Positions 27,110 to 36,454 of a stretch of 37,765 bases of DNA are shown here, piece after piece; position 1 is the first letter of the stretch; every line of letters begins with the position of its first letter. A program made the position numbers and the translations under genes. The notes beneath the pieces are model-generated. The model worked only from the letters and a program-made list of their open reading frames with translations, was not told where the DNA came from and made no database searches. Source of the DNA: Acidimicrobiaceae bacterium (GTDB lineage: Bacteria; Actinomycetota; Acidimicrobiia; Acidimicrobiales; Aldehydirespiratoraceae); assembly GCA_002729125.1 (NCBI GenBank), contig PBTQ01000087.1, positions 1-37,765 on the forward strand. Reading direction: 5' to 3'.

Positions 27110-27141
27110 GTTCTGGAACACTGCAGGCACTACACTAGAAC
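27110..27141. promoter_or_regulatory. Inverted repeat and -10 box between TetR and amidohydrolase genes
   Basis: GTTCTGG (27110-27116) and CTAGAAC (27135-27141) form an inverted repeat GTTCTnG-N18-CnAGAAC; GTTCTGGAAC (27110-27119) is itself a near-complete small palindrome. TACACT (27131-27136) is a -10 candidate for the rightward gene and lies under the right arm. A TetR operator is the natural reading; it is inference. Confidence 0.4.
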
Positions 27142-27181
27142 ACCGTGCAAGTCCAAGCAACGGTGATCCGAAGGGGAAGAC

Positions 27182-28471
27182 ATGCCGAACCCGCTCGAAG
27201 GCGTTGACCAGTCGAACGATCCGTACATCATTGTTAGTTCCGACACCCACGCTGGCCTCTATGTCGAGGATTACCGCGCCTACCTTGAGAGTTCCGTGCA
27301 TGCGGAGTTCGACGAATGGCTCCAGACCCGCCATGAACACCGGGCGATGGTCGAAGAGATGAACGGTGAGTACGTCGAGCAGTGGGAAGGGGAGAACGAA
27401 TGGGGCCTCCAGGGCGCTTACGACCCCGAGATCCGCGACAAGGCACTCGATGCCGACGGCATCGCCGGCGAGGTGATCTTCGCCGACGGTGACGCCGTGA
27501 CCGGGATGGAGGCACCGCCATTTGGAGCGGGTCTGCACGCCGGTGCCATCACCGACCCGAAGCTGGCCTGGGCTGGCGCACGAGCTCACAACCGTTGGCT
27601 CGAGGAGTTCTGCGCGTCGAACCCACCTCGCCGTGCGGGCGTGGCCCTCGTGCCGATCACCCACGGTGTCGAGGAGTCGGTGACGGAGGTCTACGCCCTC
27701 GCCGACAAGCCCGGCATCAAGGGGATCATGATCCCGACGATGTGGCACGACGCCGAGTCGTACGGCCACGAGAAGTACGACCCGATCTGGCAGGCCTGCC
27801 ACGAGACCGGCCTCGTCGTGCACACCCACTCGGGTGAGGCCGACGCCGAGGCGTACAACGAGAACATGTCCCAGTACATGCTTGAGGTTGCGTTCTGGAC
27901 CCACCGTCCGCTGTGGCAGTTCCTGCTCTCAGGGAAGTTCGACAAGTACCCGAACTTCAAGTACGCGCCGGTCGAGTGCGGGTCGTGGTGGCTCGGCGAC
28001 CTTCTCTGGAAAACCGACGTGATGTTCGGTGGCACCAACTGGAAGGTGAAGAAGATGAGTTCCCGCACCAAGGGCCTCATCGAGCGGCTGCCGTCGGAGT
28101 ACGTCGGCGAGAACGTCTTCATCGGTGCATCGACGATGAGCAAGGTCGAACTGCGGCGCCGTTACGTCAACGGCATTGATGCGCTCATGTGGGGCACCGA
28201 CTACCCACATCCGGAGGGCTCGTGGCCGAACACCAAGCCCCGTCTCGAGACCGACTTCCAGCAGATCCCGATCGAGGAGACCCGTCTCCTGCTCGGTCTT
28301 AACGCCGTAAAGTGCTACGACCTCGACGAACCAGCCCTTCGGGAGATCGCCAACGAGGTTGGTCCCACGCCCGAGCAGCTCAACCAGGATCTGGCTCTGC
28401 GCACCGATCCCAACGCCATCCGCGAGGCCCGCTGGTGGTTTGAGGACTACGGGGTTCCCTGGCCGGAGTAG
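27182..28471 (+). CDS. Metal-dependent amidohydrolase (amidohydrolase_2 / TIM-barrel family)
   Basis: A 429-residue amidohydrolase_2-type enzyme. N-terminal metal motif YIIVSSDTHAGLY (SxDxH variant), middle His in GLVVHTHSGEAD, and a late Asp in LMWGTDYPHPEGSWPNT, the usual GTDYPH signature of decarboxylases and hydrolases acting on carboxylated or cyclic substrates. Good Shine-Dalgarno GAAGGGGAAG before ATG 27182. Likely regulated by the divergent TetR. Substrate unknown; homologues occur in aromatic and lipid catabolic loci. Confidence 0.88.
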   Translation: MPNPLEGVDQSNDPYIIVSSDTHAGLYVEDYRAYLESSVHAEFDEWLQTRHEHRAMVEEMNGEYVEQWEGENEWGLQGAYDPEIRDKALDADGIAGEVIFADGDAVTGMEAPPFGAGLHAGAITDPKLAWAGARAHNRWLEEFCASNPPRRAGVALVPITHGVEESVTEVYALADKPGIKGIMIPTMWHDAESYGHEKYDPIWQACHETGLVVHTHSGEADAEAYNENMSQYMLEVAFWTHRPLWQFLLSGKFDKYPNFKYAPVECGSWWLGDLLWKTDVMFGGTNWKVKKMSSRTKGLIERLPSEYVGENVFIGASTMSKVELRRRYVNGIDALMWGTDYPHPEGSWPNTKPRLETDFQQIPIEETRLLLGLNAVKCYDLDEPALREIANEVGPTPEQLNQDLALRTDPNAIREARWWFEDYGVPWPE

Positions 28472-28533
28472 GCCGGCGTCTCACCGCTTAGCGCGCTGAG
28501 GCGTTGCCTGATCGAGTCCGCGAGACTGTTACC

Positions 28534-29514
28534 ATGCGCGTTCTCGTGATTGGCGCCGGCATCGCCGGGCTCTCCGCCGCCCGTTTCTTGCTCGAGCAGG
28601 GCGTTGCGCGCGGCGACATCCGTGTTGTCGACAAGGGCAGGGGTGTCGGTGGCCGGATGGCGTCTCGCTGGATGGACACACCCGCGGGCCGGGCCCGTTT
28701 CGATCACGGCGCCCAGTTCTTCACGACCCGCAGTGACATTTTTTCGTCGACGGTCGCATCGGCCGTTGAGGGTGGAGCGGTGGTCGAGTGGACGAACGGT
28801 TTCGGCGACGCCGATGGCTATCCACGCTGGCGGGGAAGCGAGGGCATGACCTCGGTGTGTAAGTGGCTCGCAGCAGACGCCGGGATCGCTCCTGAACTCG
28901 GCTCTCGGATTCTTGACCTTGGTGACGAACTCGCAGCGCGGCCGGTCGATGCCGTGATCCACACGGCTCCGGTGCCGCAGGCGCTCGCCACGATGGCGTT
29001 CAGCGGATTGCTGCCCGGCATCGAACTCACGCAGCAGTTGTCCGGCATCCACTACAAGCCGACGATCGCCGTCATGGTCGCGCCGGCGGTCGCCCCGACC
29101 GGTTTGGCCGGTCATGGCGGTTCGCAGCACAACGACGATCCGAACCATCCCGATCTCGCCTTCGTCACCGACAACCAGGCCAAGGGCATCTCGCCGGTCC
29201 CGTCGGTGACGATCCACCTTTCGAATGCCACCAGCGCCGAACTGTGGTCGAGCCCGGACGGGGTCGTGCTCAACCGGGCCTTGACCGCAGCGGCCACCCA
29301 TCTCGGCCCGGCGGCCGATCGAAACGGTCTACACGGTGCGCAGATTCAGCGGTGGCGCTACGCGGGCCCGGTCGAGTCCTGGCCCGAACCGACGGTCGTG
29401 TGGGGAGCGGGTCCCGTCATTGCGCTTGCCGGTGAGGCGTTCGCCGGTCCGAAGGTCGAAGGCGCGTTCCTTTCGGGACGGGCCGCCGCCGAGGCTGTGC
29501 TGGCCTTGGCGTAA
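28534..29514 (+). CDS. Renalase-like FAD-dependent oxidoreductase
   Basis: A 326-residue flavoprotein. ATG 28534 begins MRVLVIGAGIAGLSAARFL, the dinucleotide-binding motif; an upstream TTG would add only 10 polar residues. The segments DKGRGVGGRMASRW and FDHGAQFFTTRS are diagnostic for the renalase/NAD(P)H-oxidising amine oxidase-like group; the C-terminal FAD motif appears in GAFLSGRAAAEAVL. The middle region between GMTSVCKWLA and VDAVIHTAPVPQAL seems about ten residues shorter than usual. Role unknown; possibly repair of isomeric NAD(P)H, as for renalase. Confidence 0.85.
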   Translation: MRVLVIGAGIAGLSAARFLLEQGVARGDIRVVDKGRGVGGRMASRWMDTPAGRARFDHGAQFFTTRSDIFSSTVASAVEGGAVVEWTNGFGDADGYPRWRGSEGMTSVCKWLAADAGIAPELGSRILDLGDELAARPVDAVIHTAPVPQALATMAFSGLLPGIELTQQLSGIHYKPTIAVMVAPAVAPTGLAGHGGSQHNDDPNHPDLAFVTDNQAKGISPVPSVTIHLSNATSAELWSSPDGVVLNRALTAAATHLGPAADRNGLHGAQIQRWRYAGPVESWPEPTVVWGAGPVIALAGEAFAGPKVEGAFLSGRAAAEAVLALA

Positions 29515-29540
29515 TCAGGCACCGGGCTCGACGTCACGAT

Positions 29541-30722
29541 TCACGAACGGTCACCCCAGGTTTCGACCTCCGCTCGGATTTCATCGGTGTGTTCGCCGAG
29601 TCGAGGTGGGCGCTGCCCCTCGGCGATGATCTCGCCGTCGATGCGAACCGGGTTACGGATGGCCTGATAGTCGTCGCTCCCTGTGAAGATCGGCTCCATG
29701 CCCATGTCGATTGCCCAGTCGAGCGCTTCGCGGAGCGAGTTGATCGGACCGCACGGGACGTCTTCGTCGCGGAGCTTGGCGATCCAATTTGCTCGCGTGT
29801 TCGCCGCGAATGCGGGTTCGAGAATCTCATTGAGTTCCTCCAGGTTCTGGCGGCGGATCGTGTTGGTGACGAAGCGCGGATCGTCGATGAGTTCGGGCCT
29901 ACCGATGACCCGGCACACACCGGCGTAGAGCTTGTCGTTGGCGGCGGCGACAATGATGTCGCCATCGGCGCAGGTGTAGCTCTCGTACGGCGCGATCGAG
30001 TAGTGGCGGTTGCCGCCGCGGCCAGGGTTCTGCCCGCCCATCAACACCCCAGTTTGGTGGTTGAGGAGCGCGGCCAGGCCGGCGTCCATCAGCGAAACCT
30101 CGACGTGGCGACCGACGCCGGTCTGACCTCGTTCGTGGAGTGCAGCGAGCACACCGACGGTCGTGTTGTAGCCGGTGAGCATGTCGACGATAGGAACGCC
30201 GACGCGTAGGGCGCGTCCGCCGACCTCGCCGGTGAGGTGCATGATGCCGCTCATGCCCTGAACGGCCAGGTCGTAACCCGGCAGGTGGGCGGCCTCGGTG
30301 TCGCCGCCGAATGCCGTGACCGTCGCTGTGATGATGTCGGGCTTGTCCGTCGCAAGCGACGCTCGATCAAGCCCGAGTCGTGCCATGAAGCCGGGCTTGA
30401 AGTTGTCGAGCACGATGTCGCCAGTGAGGGCGAGTCGGCGGGCGAACGCGATGCCGTCGGCGTCCTTGAGGTTGAGCACGATCGACCGCTTGTTGCGGTT
30501 GATGGCCATGTAATACGTGGCTTCGAGATCCTCGGGCTCATCGTCAGTCGCGTAGTTCTTCCACGGCGGACCCCAGGTGCGGGTGTCGTCGCCGTGGCCG
30601 GGACGTTCGATCTTGATCACGTCGGCGCCGAGATCGCCGAGGATCTGCCCGACCAGTGGCCCAGCGAGGACTCGGGAGAAATCGATGACCCGAATGCCGT
30701 CGAGCGGCCGCGTCTTCGTCAT
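29541..30722 (-). CDS. CaiB/BaiF-family (class III) CoA-transferase
   Basis: A 393-residue class III CoA-transferase that moves CoA between carboxylic acids. N-terminus DGIRVIDFSRVLAGPLVGQILGDLGADVIKIE, the central MAINRNKRSIVLNLKD, the catalytic Asp in VSLMDAGLAALLNHQ and the C-terminal PPRLGEHTDEI are all standard. The family acts on formate/oxalate, carnitine, bile acids and other acids; substrate not readable. Divergent from glnS, convergent with the renalase-like gene. Confidence 0.92.
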   Translation of the reverse strand: MTKTRPLDGIRVIDFSRVLAGPLVGQILGDLGADVIKIERPGHGDDTRTWGPPWKNYATDDEPEDLEATYYMAINRNKRSIVLNLKDADGIAFARRLALTGDIVLDNFKPGFMARLGLDRASLATDKPDIITATVTAFGGDTEAAHLPGYDLAVQGMSGIMHLTGEVGGRALRVGVPIVDMLTGYNTTVGVLAALHERGQTGVGRHVEVSLMDAGLAALLNHQTGVLMGGQNPGRGGNRHYSIAPYESYTCADGDIIVAAANDKLYAGVCRVIGRPELIDDPRFVTNTIRRQNLEELNEILEPAFAANTRANWIAKLRDEDVPCGPINSLREALDWAIDMGMEPIFTGSDDYQAIRNPVRIDGEIIAEGQRPPRLGEHTDEIRAEVETWGDRS

Positions 30723-30792
30723 GGCCTGCAGTTTGGCAGCAACGTCACGGGTGCGGTTGCCGCTCGCCGCGGTTGCCGGTTGGATTGGTCAT

Positions 30793-32523
30793 GTGAACGC
30801 GACCTCTGGCGACGACCGCGAGGGCCCGACCTCCAATTCGGGCACTGACTTCATCCGCGAGATGCTCAAACAGCACAGCTCGTCGGGCCCCTACGGCGGC
30901 CGCGTCCAGACCCGTTTCCCACCAGAGCCGAACGGCTTTCTGCACATTGGTCACGCTAAGTCGATCTGCCTCAACTTCGGTGTGGCCGACGAGTTCGGTG
31001 GCACGACGATGCTGCGCTTCGACGACACGAACCCCGAGACCGAGGACGAACGTTTCGTCGAGGCGATTCAGGAAGACGTGCGCTGGCTCGGCTTCGAGCC
31101 GGAACAGAACGTCTACGCGTCCGACTACTTCGATCGACTCCATTCCTGGGCCCTCGAGTTGATCAAAAAAGGGCTCGCCTACGTCGATGACCAGGACGCA
31201 GAGACGATCTCGGAGAACCGTGGCGGCTTCACCACGCCGGGGCTCGAATCGCCCTGGCGTGATCGCAGCGTGGAGGAGAACCTTGACCTCTTCGCTCGCA
31301 TGACTGCCGGCGAGTTCGACGAAGGCTCCCGCGTGCTGCGGACGAAGATTGACATGAACCACGAGAACATGCAGATGCGTGATCCCGTGATGTACCGCAT
31401 TCGGAACCAGCATCACTTCCGCACCGGTGACCGGTGGAAGGTGTACCCCACCTACGACTGGGCGCACGGGCAGTCTGATGCGATCGAGGGCACCACCCAT
31501 TCGCTCTGCACGCTCGAATTTGACAGTCACCGGCCGCTCTACGACTGGTATCTCGAGCAGTTGGGGCAGGGCCCGGGTCGTCCTCGCCAGACCGAGTTCG
31601 CCCGCCTCAACCTCACCCACACGGTGATGAGCAAGCGCAGACTGCTGCAACTTGTCGAGGAGGGCCACGTCGACGGCTGGGACGACGCCCGAATGCCCAC
31701 CATCCGCGGGCTCCGGCGCCGGGGCTATCCGGCAAAGGCGATCCGTGATTTTGCGGGCCACATCGGCATCGCCAAGGTCAACGGCACTCACGAGATCGAA
31801 CTGCTCGAGTCGTTTGTGCGCACGCACCACAACACCAACGCCCTCCGGCGCATGGTCGTGCTCGACCCGATCGAAGTCGTGATCACCAACTGGCCCGTTG
31901 ACGATGACGGAGTGAGCCGAGCAGATGTCCGTGAGGCGATCAACAACCCGGAGGACGCCGCGGCCGGCACCCGTGAGGTGCCCTTCTCGGACCGACTGTT
32001 CATCGAGCGCGACGACTTTATGCTCGACCCACCAAAGAAGTTCTTCCGGCTCACTCTGGGGCGAGAGGTCCGCCTTCGAGCCGGCTACTTCATCACTTGC
32101 ACCGAGGTTGAGACCGGCCCCGACGGTGAGGTCACCCGCCTGCTGTGCACCTATGACCCCGAGACCGCCGGTGGGCAGGCTCCCGACGGCCGCAAGGTCA
32201 AGGCGACGATCCACTGGGTGTCCGCCGATCACGCCGTTGACCTCGACGTTGCGCTCTACGAACGTCTCTTCACCGACCCACACCCCGGCGCCGACGGCGA
32301 GGATCCTTTGGCATCACTCAATCCTGACGCGAAGACGATGAAGCATGCGAAGGCCGAGCCGGCCATCGGCGATATCGCGCCGGGCGACGTCGTGCAATTC
32401 GAGCGGCTTGGCTACTTCGCCCGCGATCTCGACGACGATCCGTCGTCGGTGCCGACGCTGTTCCATCGCACGGTCGGGTTGCGTGACGAGTGGGCCAACA
32501 TCCAGAAGCGTCAGGGGTCGTAG
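30793..32523 (+). CDS. glnS: Glutaminyl-tRNA synthetase
   Basis: A 576-residue class I synthetase that charges tRNA-Gln directly. HIGH motif in TRFPPEPNGFLHIGHAKS, KMSKS variant VMSKRRL, GlnRS-type FDDTNPE and WAHGQSDAIEGTTHSLC, then the two C-terminal anticodon-binding barrels (ALRRMVVLDPIEVVI to FQFER-like VQFERLGYF). The start is GTG 30793, as the stretch further upstream is antisense to the CoA-transferase. Most Actinobacteria lack GlnRS and form Gln-tRNA through Glu-tRNA and GatCAB, so a direct enzyme is informative about lineage or transfer. Confidence 0.95.
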   Translation: MNATSGDDREGPTSNSGTDFIREMLKQHSSSGPYGGRVQTRFPPEPNGFLHIGHAKSICLNFGVADEFGGTTMLRFDDTNPETEDERFVEAIQEDVRWLGFEPEQNVYASDYFDRLHSWALELIKKGLAYVDDQDAETISENRGGFTTPGLESPWRDRSVEENLDLFARMTAGEFDEGSRVLRTKIDMNHENMQMRDPVMYRIRNQHHFRTGDRWKVYPTYDWAHGQSDAIEGTTHSLCTLEFDSHRPLYDWYLEQLGQGPGRPRQTEFARLNLTHTVMSKRRLLQLVEEGHVDGWDDARMPTIRGLRRRGYPAKAIRDFAGHIGIAKVNGTHEIELLESFVRTHHNTNALRRMVVLDPIEVVITNWPVDDDGVSRADVREAINNPEDAAAGTREVPFSDRLFIERDDFMLDPPKKFFRLTLGREVRLRAGYFITCTEVETGPDGEVTRLLCTYDPETAGGQAPDGRKVKATIHWVSADHAVDLDVALYERLFTDPHPGADGEDPLASLNPDAKTMKHAKAEPAIGDIAPGDVVQFERLGYFARDLDDDPSSVPTLFHRTVGLRDEWANIQKRQGS

Positions 32524-32525
32524 CC

Positions 32526-32636
32526 GTGGGAGTCGAACGGGCGGTGATCCCGGTCGATGATCTCAGCGCAGCGATCGAGCGGTTCGAGGCTGAGGCGAAC
32601 GCGATCGTCGGGCGCTCTGTAATGCTCAGGCTTTGA
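32526..32636 (+). pseudogene. Short frame resembling a VOC/glyoxalase N-terminus
   Basis: From GTG 32526, 3 nt after the glnS stop, 36 residues: VERAVIPVDDLSAAIERFEAEANAIVG, then a stop. The V..A.IPV.DL..AI.RFEAE pattern resembles the first beta-alpha unit of VOC (glyoxalase-like) proteins. It ends inside the convergent oxygenase gene. A truncated remnant or a chance frame; low confidence. Confidence 0.3.
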
Positions 32637-33609
32637 CGAGGTAATCCGAGATCTGGATGTCCTCCACGCCGTAGTCGGCGAAGTTGTCCGCCATCCGGCC
32701 GGCGATGTACTCCTTCCAACCGACCGATCGGTACCGGGCGTCCGCACCCTCGGCGGCCATCACCGCTGTGAGTGGCTCAAGGACGGCGTGGCGAGGTGGG
32801 TTGGAAAAGTAGGGGATCGAGTAGCGGCTGCGCTCGGTCATCGGCACGACCCGATGCACGGCGGCCTTGTACTGATCGTTGGTCCAGACCTGCATGGTGT
32901 CGCCGAGGTTGACGACGATGGCGCCGGTCAGTGGTGGCACGTCGATCCACCCGTGCGTGATGGATTCCGCCTGAAGTCCGCCGGTGTCGTCCTGCAGAAG
33001 CAGGGTGAGGACGCCCGGATCGGTGTGGTAGCCGAGGGCGGTCGGGCCGAGTTCGGCGAGCCCTTCGCGCTGATCGGCCGGCACCGGATCGCCGACGGGG
33101 TAGTGGTTGAGGCGTACGGCCGAGGACGTGCGCTCATTCAGGAAGCCGAGTTCTTCGGCGGAGTGTTCGTCGCCGAGGCCGAGCGCGGCGCGGATCACGC
33201 CGAGCGTGTCGGTCGCGAGTTGCGAGAACGTGTCGTAGAAATTGGTGAGCGTCGTTTGGAACTCGTCGTGCCCCGCAGGCCAACGATTGAGGTGGACCGT
33301 CGGTCCTGAGGGGTCGGCGTAGTCGAAGACCTCTTTGTGATCCCGCTTGCGCTTCGTGAGCTCGCGATCCCAGTAGCCGAACGGGTTGTCTACGGTGCGG
33401 CGAACGGCCCCCTTGACCGCTTCGCTTTGAGCGAAGAACTCCTCAGTGATCCGCCACATGTCGGCGATGAGTTGATCGGCTCCGTGCCCCACCAGCAAGA
33501 AGAAGCCGTGGTCTCGACACGCGGCATCGACGGCGGTGAGTTCGGTGGCGGTCGGCGCCGAAAGGTTGACAGTGGGGACGAGCGAGCTGGCATCGGGTGT
33601 GGGGCTCAT
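32626..33609 (-). CDS. Isopenicillin N synthase-like 2-oxoglutarate/Fe(II) oxygenase
   Basis: A 327-residue oxygenase. N-terminal DIOX_N region (VDAACRDHGFFLLVGHGAD), then the 2OG-FeII core: His and Asp in LGYHTDPGVLTLLLQD, distal His in YKAAVHRVVPM, and the 2-oxoglutarate-binding RxS in RSRYSIPYFSNP. This is the IPNS/flavonol-synthase-like layout, typical of bacterial hydroxylases of small molecules. ATG 33609 follows a minus-strand TAGCCT box by 6 nt. Divergent from a TetR gene that may regulate it. Confidence 0.92.
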   Translation of the reverse strand: MSPTPDASSLVPTVNLSAPTATELTAVDAACRDHGFFLLVGHGADQLIADMWRITEEFFAQSEAVKGAVRRTVDNPFGYWDRELTKRKRDHKEVFDYADPSGPTVHLNRWPAGHDEFQTTLTNFYDTFSQLATDTLGVIRAALGLGDEHSAEELGFLNERTSSAVRLNHYPVGDPVPADQREGLAELGPTALGYHTDPGVLTLLLQDDTGGLQAESITHGWIDVPPLTGAIVVNLGDTMQVWTNDQYKAAVHRVVPMTERSRYSIPYFSNPPRHAVLEPLTAVMAAEGADARYRSVGWKEYIAGRMADNFADYGVEDIQISDYLVKA

Positions 33610-33615
33610 GAGCCG

Positions 33616-33636
33616 AGGCTACGTCAGGGCTAGGGT
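33616..33636. promoter_or_regulatory. Divergent leaderless promoters for oxygenase and TetR genes
   Basis: Minus-strand TAGCCT (33621 back to 33616) ends 6 nt before the oxygenase ATG at 33609. Plus-strand TAGGGT (33631-33636) ends 9 nt before the TetR GTG at 33646. The -10 boxes are 9 bp apart, back to back, so each promoter's upstream region overlaps the other's start region. Confidence 0.5.
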
Positions 33637-33645
33637 CGATCCCCA

Positions 33646-34215
33646 GTGAGCGAGCGTCCCGCCCCCCAGCAGGCCCGAGCGGCGAAGACCCGCATGAAGC
33701 TGCTCGACGCAGCCGCAATGGTCGTGCGGCGCGATGGCATCCAGGCGATGACGCTCGCACGGGTGGCCGAGGAGGCAGGCGTGTCGAAGGGCGGCCTGCT
33801 TCACCACTTCGGCTCGAAGGAGGAACTCGTCACCAGCTTGCTTGAGCAGACGCTTTCCGACGCTTCGCTCGGGCTTGACGAGTTGACGGTCGGCGAGGAG
33901 CGAGGCGCCTTTGCCAAGGCGTACCTCGAATATGTGCGCCGACCCGACGAACACCAGGCCGACGCGGCCACCGCAGTGTTCGCTGCGGCTGCCGCTGGCG
34001 ATGGCGAACTCGGTCCGGCTGCCGATGTGTTCGAGGCGTGGCAGCAGCGTCTGATGCACGAAGATGGTCTCGACCCGACACTCGGCCTCCTCGCTCGCGT
34101 CGTCGGCGACGGGCTCTGGCTGATCGATCTCTTCGGCCTGGCCCGTCCGTCCGCCGATGATCGGGCCGCAGTGATCGACGTGGTGGTACGGCTCCTCGAC
34201 CCTCAGGTAGCGTAA
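33646..34215 (+). CDS. TetR-family transcriptional regulator
   Basis: A 189-residue repressor. Helix-turn-helix: [47 protein letters not shown] is seen across residues 15-62 in the usual TetR pattern (read in two parts: [20 protein letters not shown] and [12 protein letters not shown]). The C-terminal domain is Ala-rich with TetR_C_37-like features. GTG start, leaderless. It lies between the oxygenase (divergent) and betA (same direction, 49 nt downstream) and probably controls one or both. Confidence 0.9.
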   Translation: MSERPAPQQARAAKTRMKLLDAAAMVVRRDGIQAMTLARVAEEAGVSKGGLLHHFGSKEELVTSLLEQTLSDASLGLDELTVGEERGAFAKAYLEYVRRPDEHQADAATAVFAAAAAGDGELGPAADVFEAWQQRLMHEDGLDPTLGLLARVVGDGLWLIDLFGLARPSADDRAAVIDVVVRLLDPQVA

Positions 34216-34264
34216 CCGTCCAGTCAGACGGTTTTCGGCCGTCCTTGCGTCGGGAGCAGTCCCT

Positions 34265-35980
34265 ATGAGTAGCGACACCAAGGTCTTCGACTATGTGATC
34301 GTCGGGGGCGGGTCCGCCGGCTGTGCGTTGGCTAACCGGCTGAGCGCCGACCCGAACAACGAGGTCCTCGTGCTCGAGGCCGGCCGCCCCGACTACAAGT
34401 GGGATGTCTACATCCACATGCCGGCGGCGTTGATGTTCGCCATCGGCAACCGCCTCTACGACTGGAAGTACGAGTCCGAGCCTGAGCCCGGCATGAGCGG
34501 TCGCCGGGTGTATCACGCCCGCGGCAAGGTGCTCGGCGGCTCGTCGAGCATCAACGGCATGATTTTCCAGCGGGGCAACCCGATGGACTACGACAAGTGG
34601 GGCCGCATCCCCGGCATGGAGACGTGGAGCTATGAGCACTGCCTCCCGTACTTCAAGCGCATGGAGACCTGCCTTGGCGCCGGCCCTGACCTCGACGCGT
34701 ACGAAGGTGCTGAGCTTCGCGGCAACGAGGGCCCGCTCGCGATGGAACGCGGCCCGGCCGAGACACCACTATTCGATGCCTGGTTGAAGGCCGGCGAGGA
34801 GGCTGGTTACGGCCGGACCGATGACGTCAACGGTTTCCAGCAGGAGGGCTTTGCTGCCTTCGATAAGAACGTGCATCGTGCCCGGCGCCTGTCGGCCGCC
34901 CGTGCCTACCTGCACCCCGTGCTCAAGCAACGGCGCAATCTGACGCTCAAGACTCGGGCGCAGGCCGACAAGATCCTGTTTGAGGGCAACAAGGCTGTCG
35001 GCGTCCAGTACCGCCAGGGTCGATTCGGCCTCGGCATGAAGGGCGCCTCGACGAAGACGGCCATGGCCAAGGAAGTCATCTCCTGTGGCGGTGCCTTCAA
35101 CTCACCCCAACTGCTGCAACTGTCGGGTGTCGGCGACCGTGAACATCTGGAAGGGCTCGGCATTGATGTCGTGTCGCACCTCCCTGGCGTCGGCGAGAAC
35201 ATGCAGGACCATCTCGAGGTCTACATCCAGTACGCCTGCAAAGAACCGGTGTCGATCCAGCCTCACTTGAAGTTCTGGAAGCGGCCGTTCATCGGGCTCG
35301 CATGGCTTTTCCGAAAGGGCCCGGCGTCGTCGAACCATTTCGAGGCCGGCGCGTTCGTGCGTTCGAACAAAAACGAGGCCTACCCGAACCTGATGTTCCA
35401 CTTCCTGCCGATCGCTATCCGTTACGACGGCTCGGCGCCGGAGGGCGGCCACGGGTACCAGGTCCATGTCGGCCCGATGTACTCCGACGCCAAGGGCACT
35501 GTGAAAATTACGTCGACCGACCCGCGCCAGAAGCCGGCGGTGCAGTTCAACTACCTCACCACCGAGCAGGATCTGCGCGAGTGGCCCGAAGCGGTGCGGA
35601 CGGCCCGCAAGATCCTCAACCAGACGGCGTTCGACCGGTTCAACGGCGGTGAGGTCTCACCCGGCCCGTCGGTCGAGACCGATCAGGAGATCATGGATTG
35701 GGTCGCTCGCGACGCTGAGACGGCGTTGCACCCGTCGTGCACTTGCAAGATGGGCCTTGAGGCCGATCCGATGGCGGTCGTCGACCCCTTCACGATGAAG
35801 GTGCATGGCACCGAAGGCCTGCGGGTCGTCGATGCGTCGGTGATGCCGATCGTGTCGAACGGCAACATTTACGCCCCGACGATGATGATCGCAGAGAAGG
35901 CCGCTGACATCATCCTTGGGAACGAACCGCTCCCCGCCGACCACACCCCAGTCTTCCGGCGCGACATCGAACCGGTCTAG
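34265..35980 (+). CDS. betA: GMC-family oxidoreductase, choline dehydrogenase BetA-like
   Basis: A 571-residue FAD enzyme of the glucose-methanol-choline family. N-terminal [18 protein letters not shown], the GMC signature region [18 protein letters not shown], second signature [17 protein letters not shown], catalytic His in [11 protein letters not shown] and Asn/His-side motif [18 protein letters not shown]. Similarity is highest to BetA (choline to betaine aldehyde), but GMC alcohol dehydrogenases for other alcohols look alike, and no betB is adjacent. Shine-Dalgarno GGGAG about 8 nt before ATG 34265. Confidence 0.85.
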   Translation: MSSDTKVFDYVIVGGGSAGCALANRLSADPNNEVLVLEAGRPDYKWDVYIHMPAALMFAIGNRLYDWKYESEPEPGMSGRRVYHARGKVLGGSSSINGMIFQRGNPMDYDKWGRIPGMETWSYEHCLPYFKRMETCLGAGPDLDAYEGAELRGNEGPLAMERGPAETPLFDAWLKAGEEAGYGRTDDVNGFQQEGFAAFDKNVHRARRLSAARAYLHPVLKQRRNLTLKTRAQADKILFEGNKAVGVQYRQGRFGLGMKGASTKTAMAKEVISCGGAFNSPQLLQLSGVGDREHLEGLGIDVVSHLPGVGENMQDHLEVYIQYACKEPVSIQPHLKFWKRPFIGLAWLFRKGPASSNHFEAGAFVRSNKNEAYPNLMFHFLPIAIRYDGSAPEGGHGYQVHVGPMYSDAKGTVKITSTDPRQKPAVQFNYLTTEQDLREWPEAVRTARKILNQTAFDRFNGGEVSPGPSVETDQEIMDWVARDAETALHPSCTCKMGLEADPMAVVDPFTMKVHGTEGLRVVDASVMPIVSNGNIYAPTMMIAEKAADIILGNEPLPADHTPVFRRDIEPV

Positions 35981-35989
35981 CCAGAACGT

Positions 35990-36448
35990 TCAGTCACAGT
36001 CGGAACAGACGCCGACGAGGTCGAGGCGATGAGCCTCAACGGTGAAGCCAGTTGCAGCAGCGATTTTGTGCAGTGCCTCGTCGAGCTCGTCCTCCGCTTG
36101 GTCGTCGAGAGCGAAGTCGGTGACATCACCGCACGATGAGCAGATCAGGTGATGGTGGTGATGGGTGAGGTGCTCGGCGAGTTCGTAGCGGGCGAAATCG
36201 TCGTTGGTGACGATGCGGGTCACCACGCCGGCTGCCTCGAGCACGACGAGGTTGCGGTATGCGCTCGACTGCGCGAGTCGAGTGTCGGCCTCGAGTACCT
36301 GTGGGATGGTCATGGGCTGGCCGCCTGCGAGGAGCGCCTCGACGAGCGCACGTCGGCCCTTGGTGAAGCGCTGATCGCTCCGCCGGAGCAGGTCAGTGAT
36401 CTGCTCATCGAGTTCGGTTTCGATGGTCGCCAGGGGTTCGATGCTCAT
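35990..36448 (-). CDS. zur: Fur-family zinc regulator (Zur-like)
   Basis: A 152-residue Fur-family repressor. Winged-helix region RFTKGRRALVEALLAGGQPMTIPQVLEADTRLA with recognition helix QSSAYRNLVVLEAAGVV; metal sites in the His-rich LTHHHHHLICSSCGDVTDF with CxxC, and a final VCSDCD CxxC for structural zinc. It starts 6 nt after the znuC stop, so the two share an operon. The zinc-ABC context makes Zur more likely than Fur or PerR. Confidence 0.85.
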   Translation of the reverse strand: MSIEPLATIETELDEQITDLLRRSDQRFTKGRRALVEALLAGGQPMTIPQVLEADTRLAQSSAYRNLVVLEAAGVVTRIVTNDDFARYELAEHLTHHHHHLICSSCGDVTDFALDDQAEDELDEALHKIAAATGFTVEAHRLDLVGVCSDCD

Positions 36449-36454
36449 GATGCG

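Noticed and set aside
30745-32283. 512-codon minus-strand frame opposite glnS
   Set aside because: Shadow of glnS; composition follows the antisense of a coding frame and shows no motifs.
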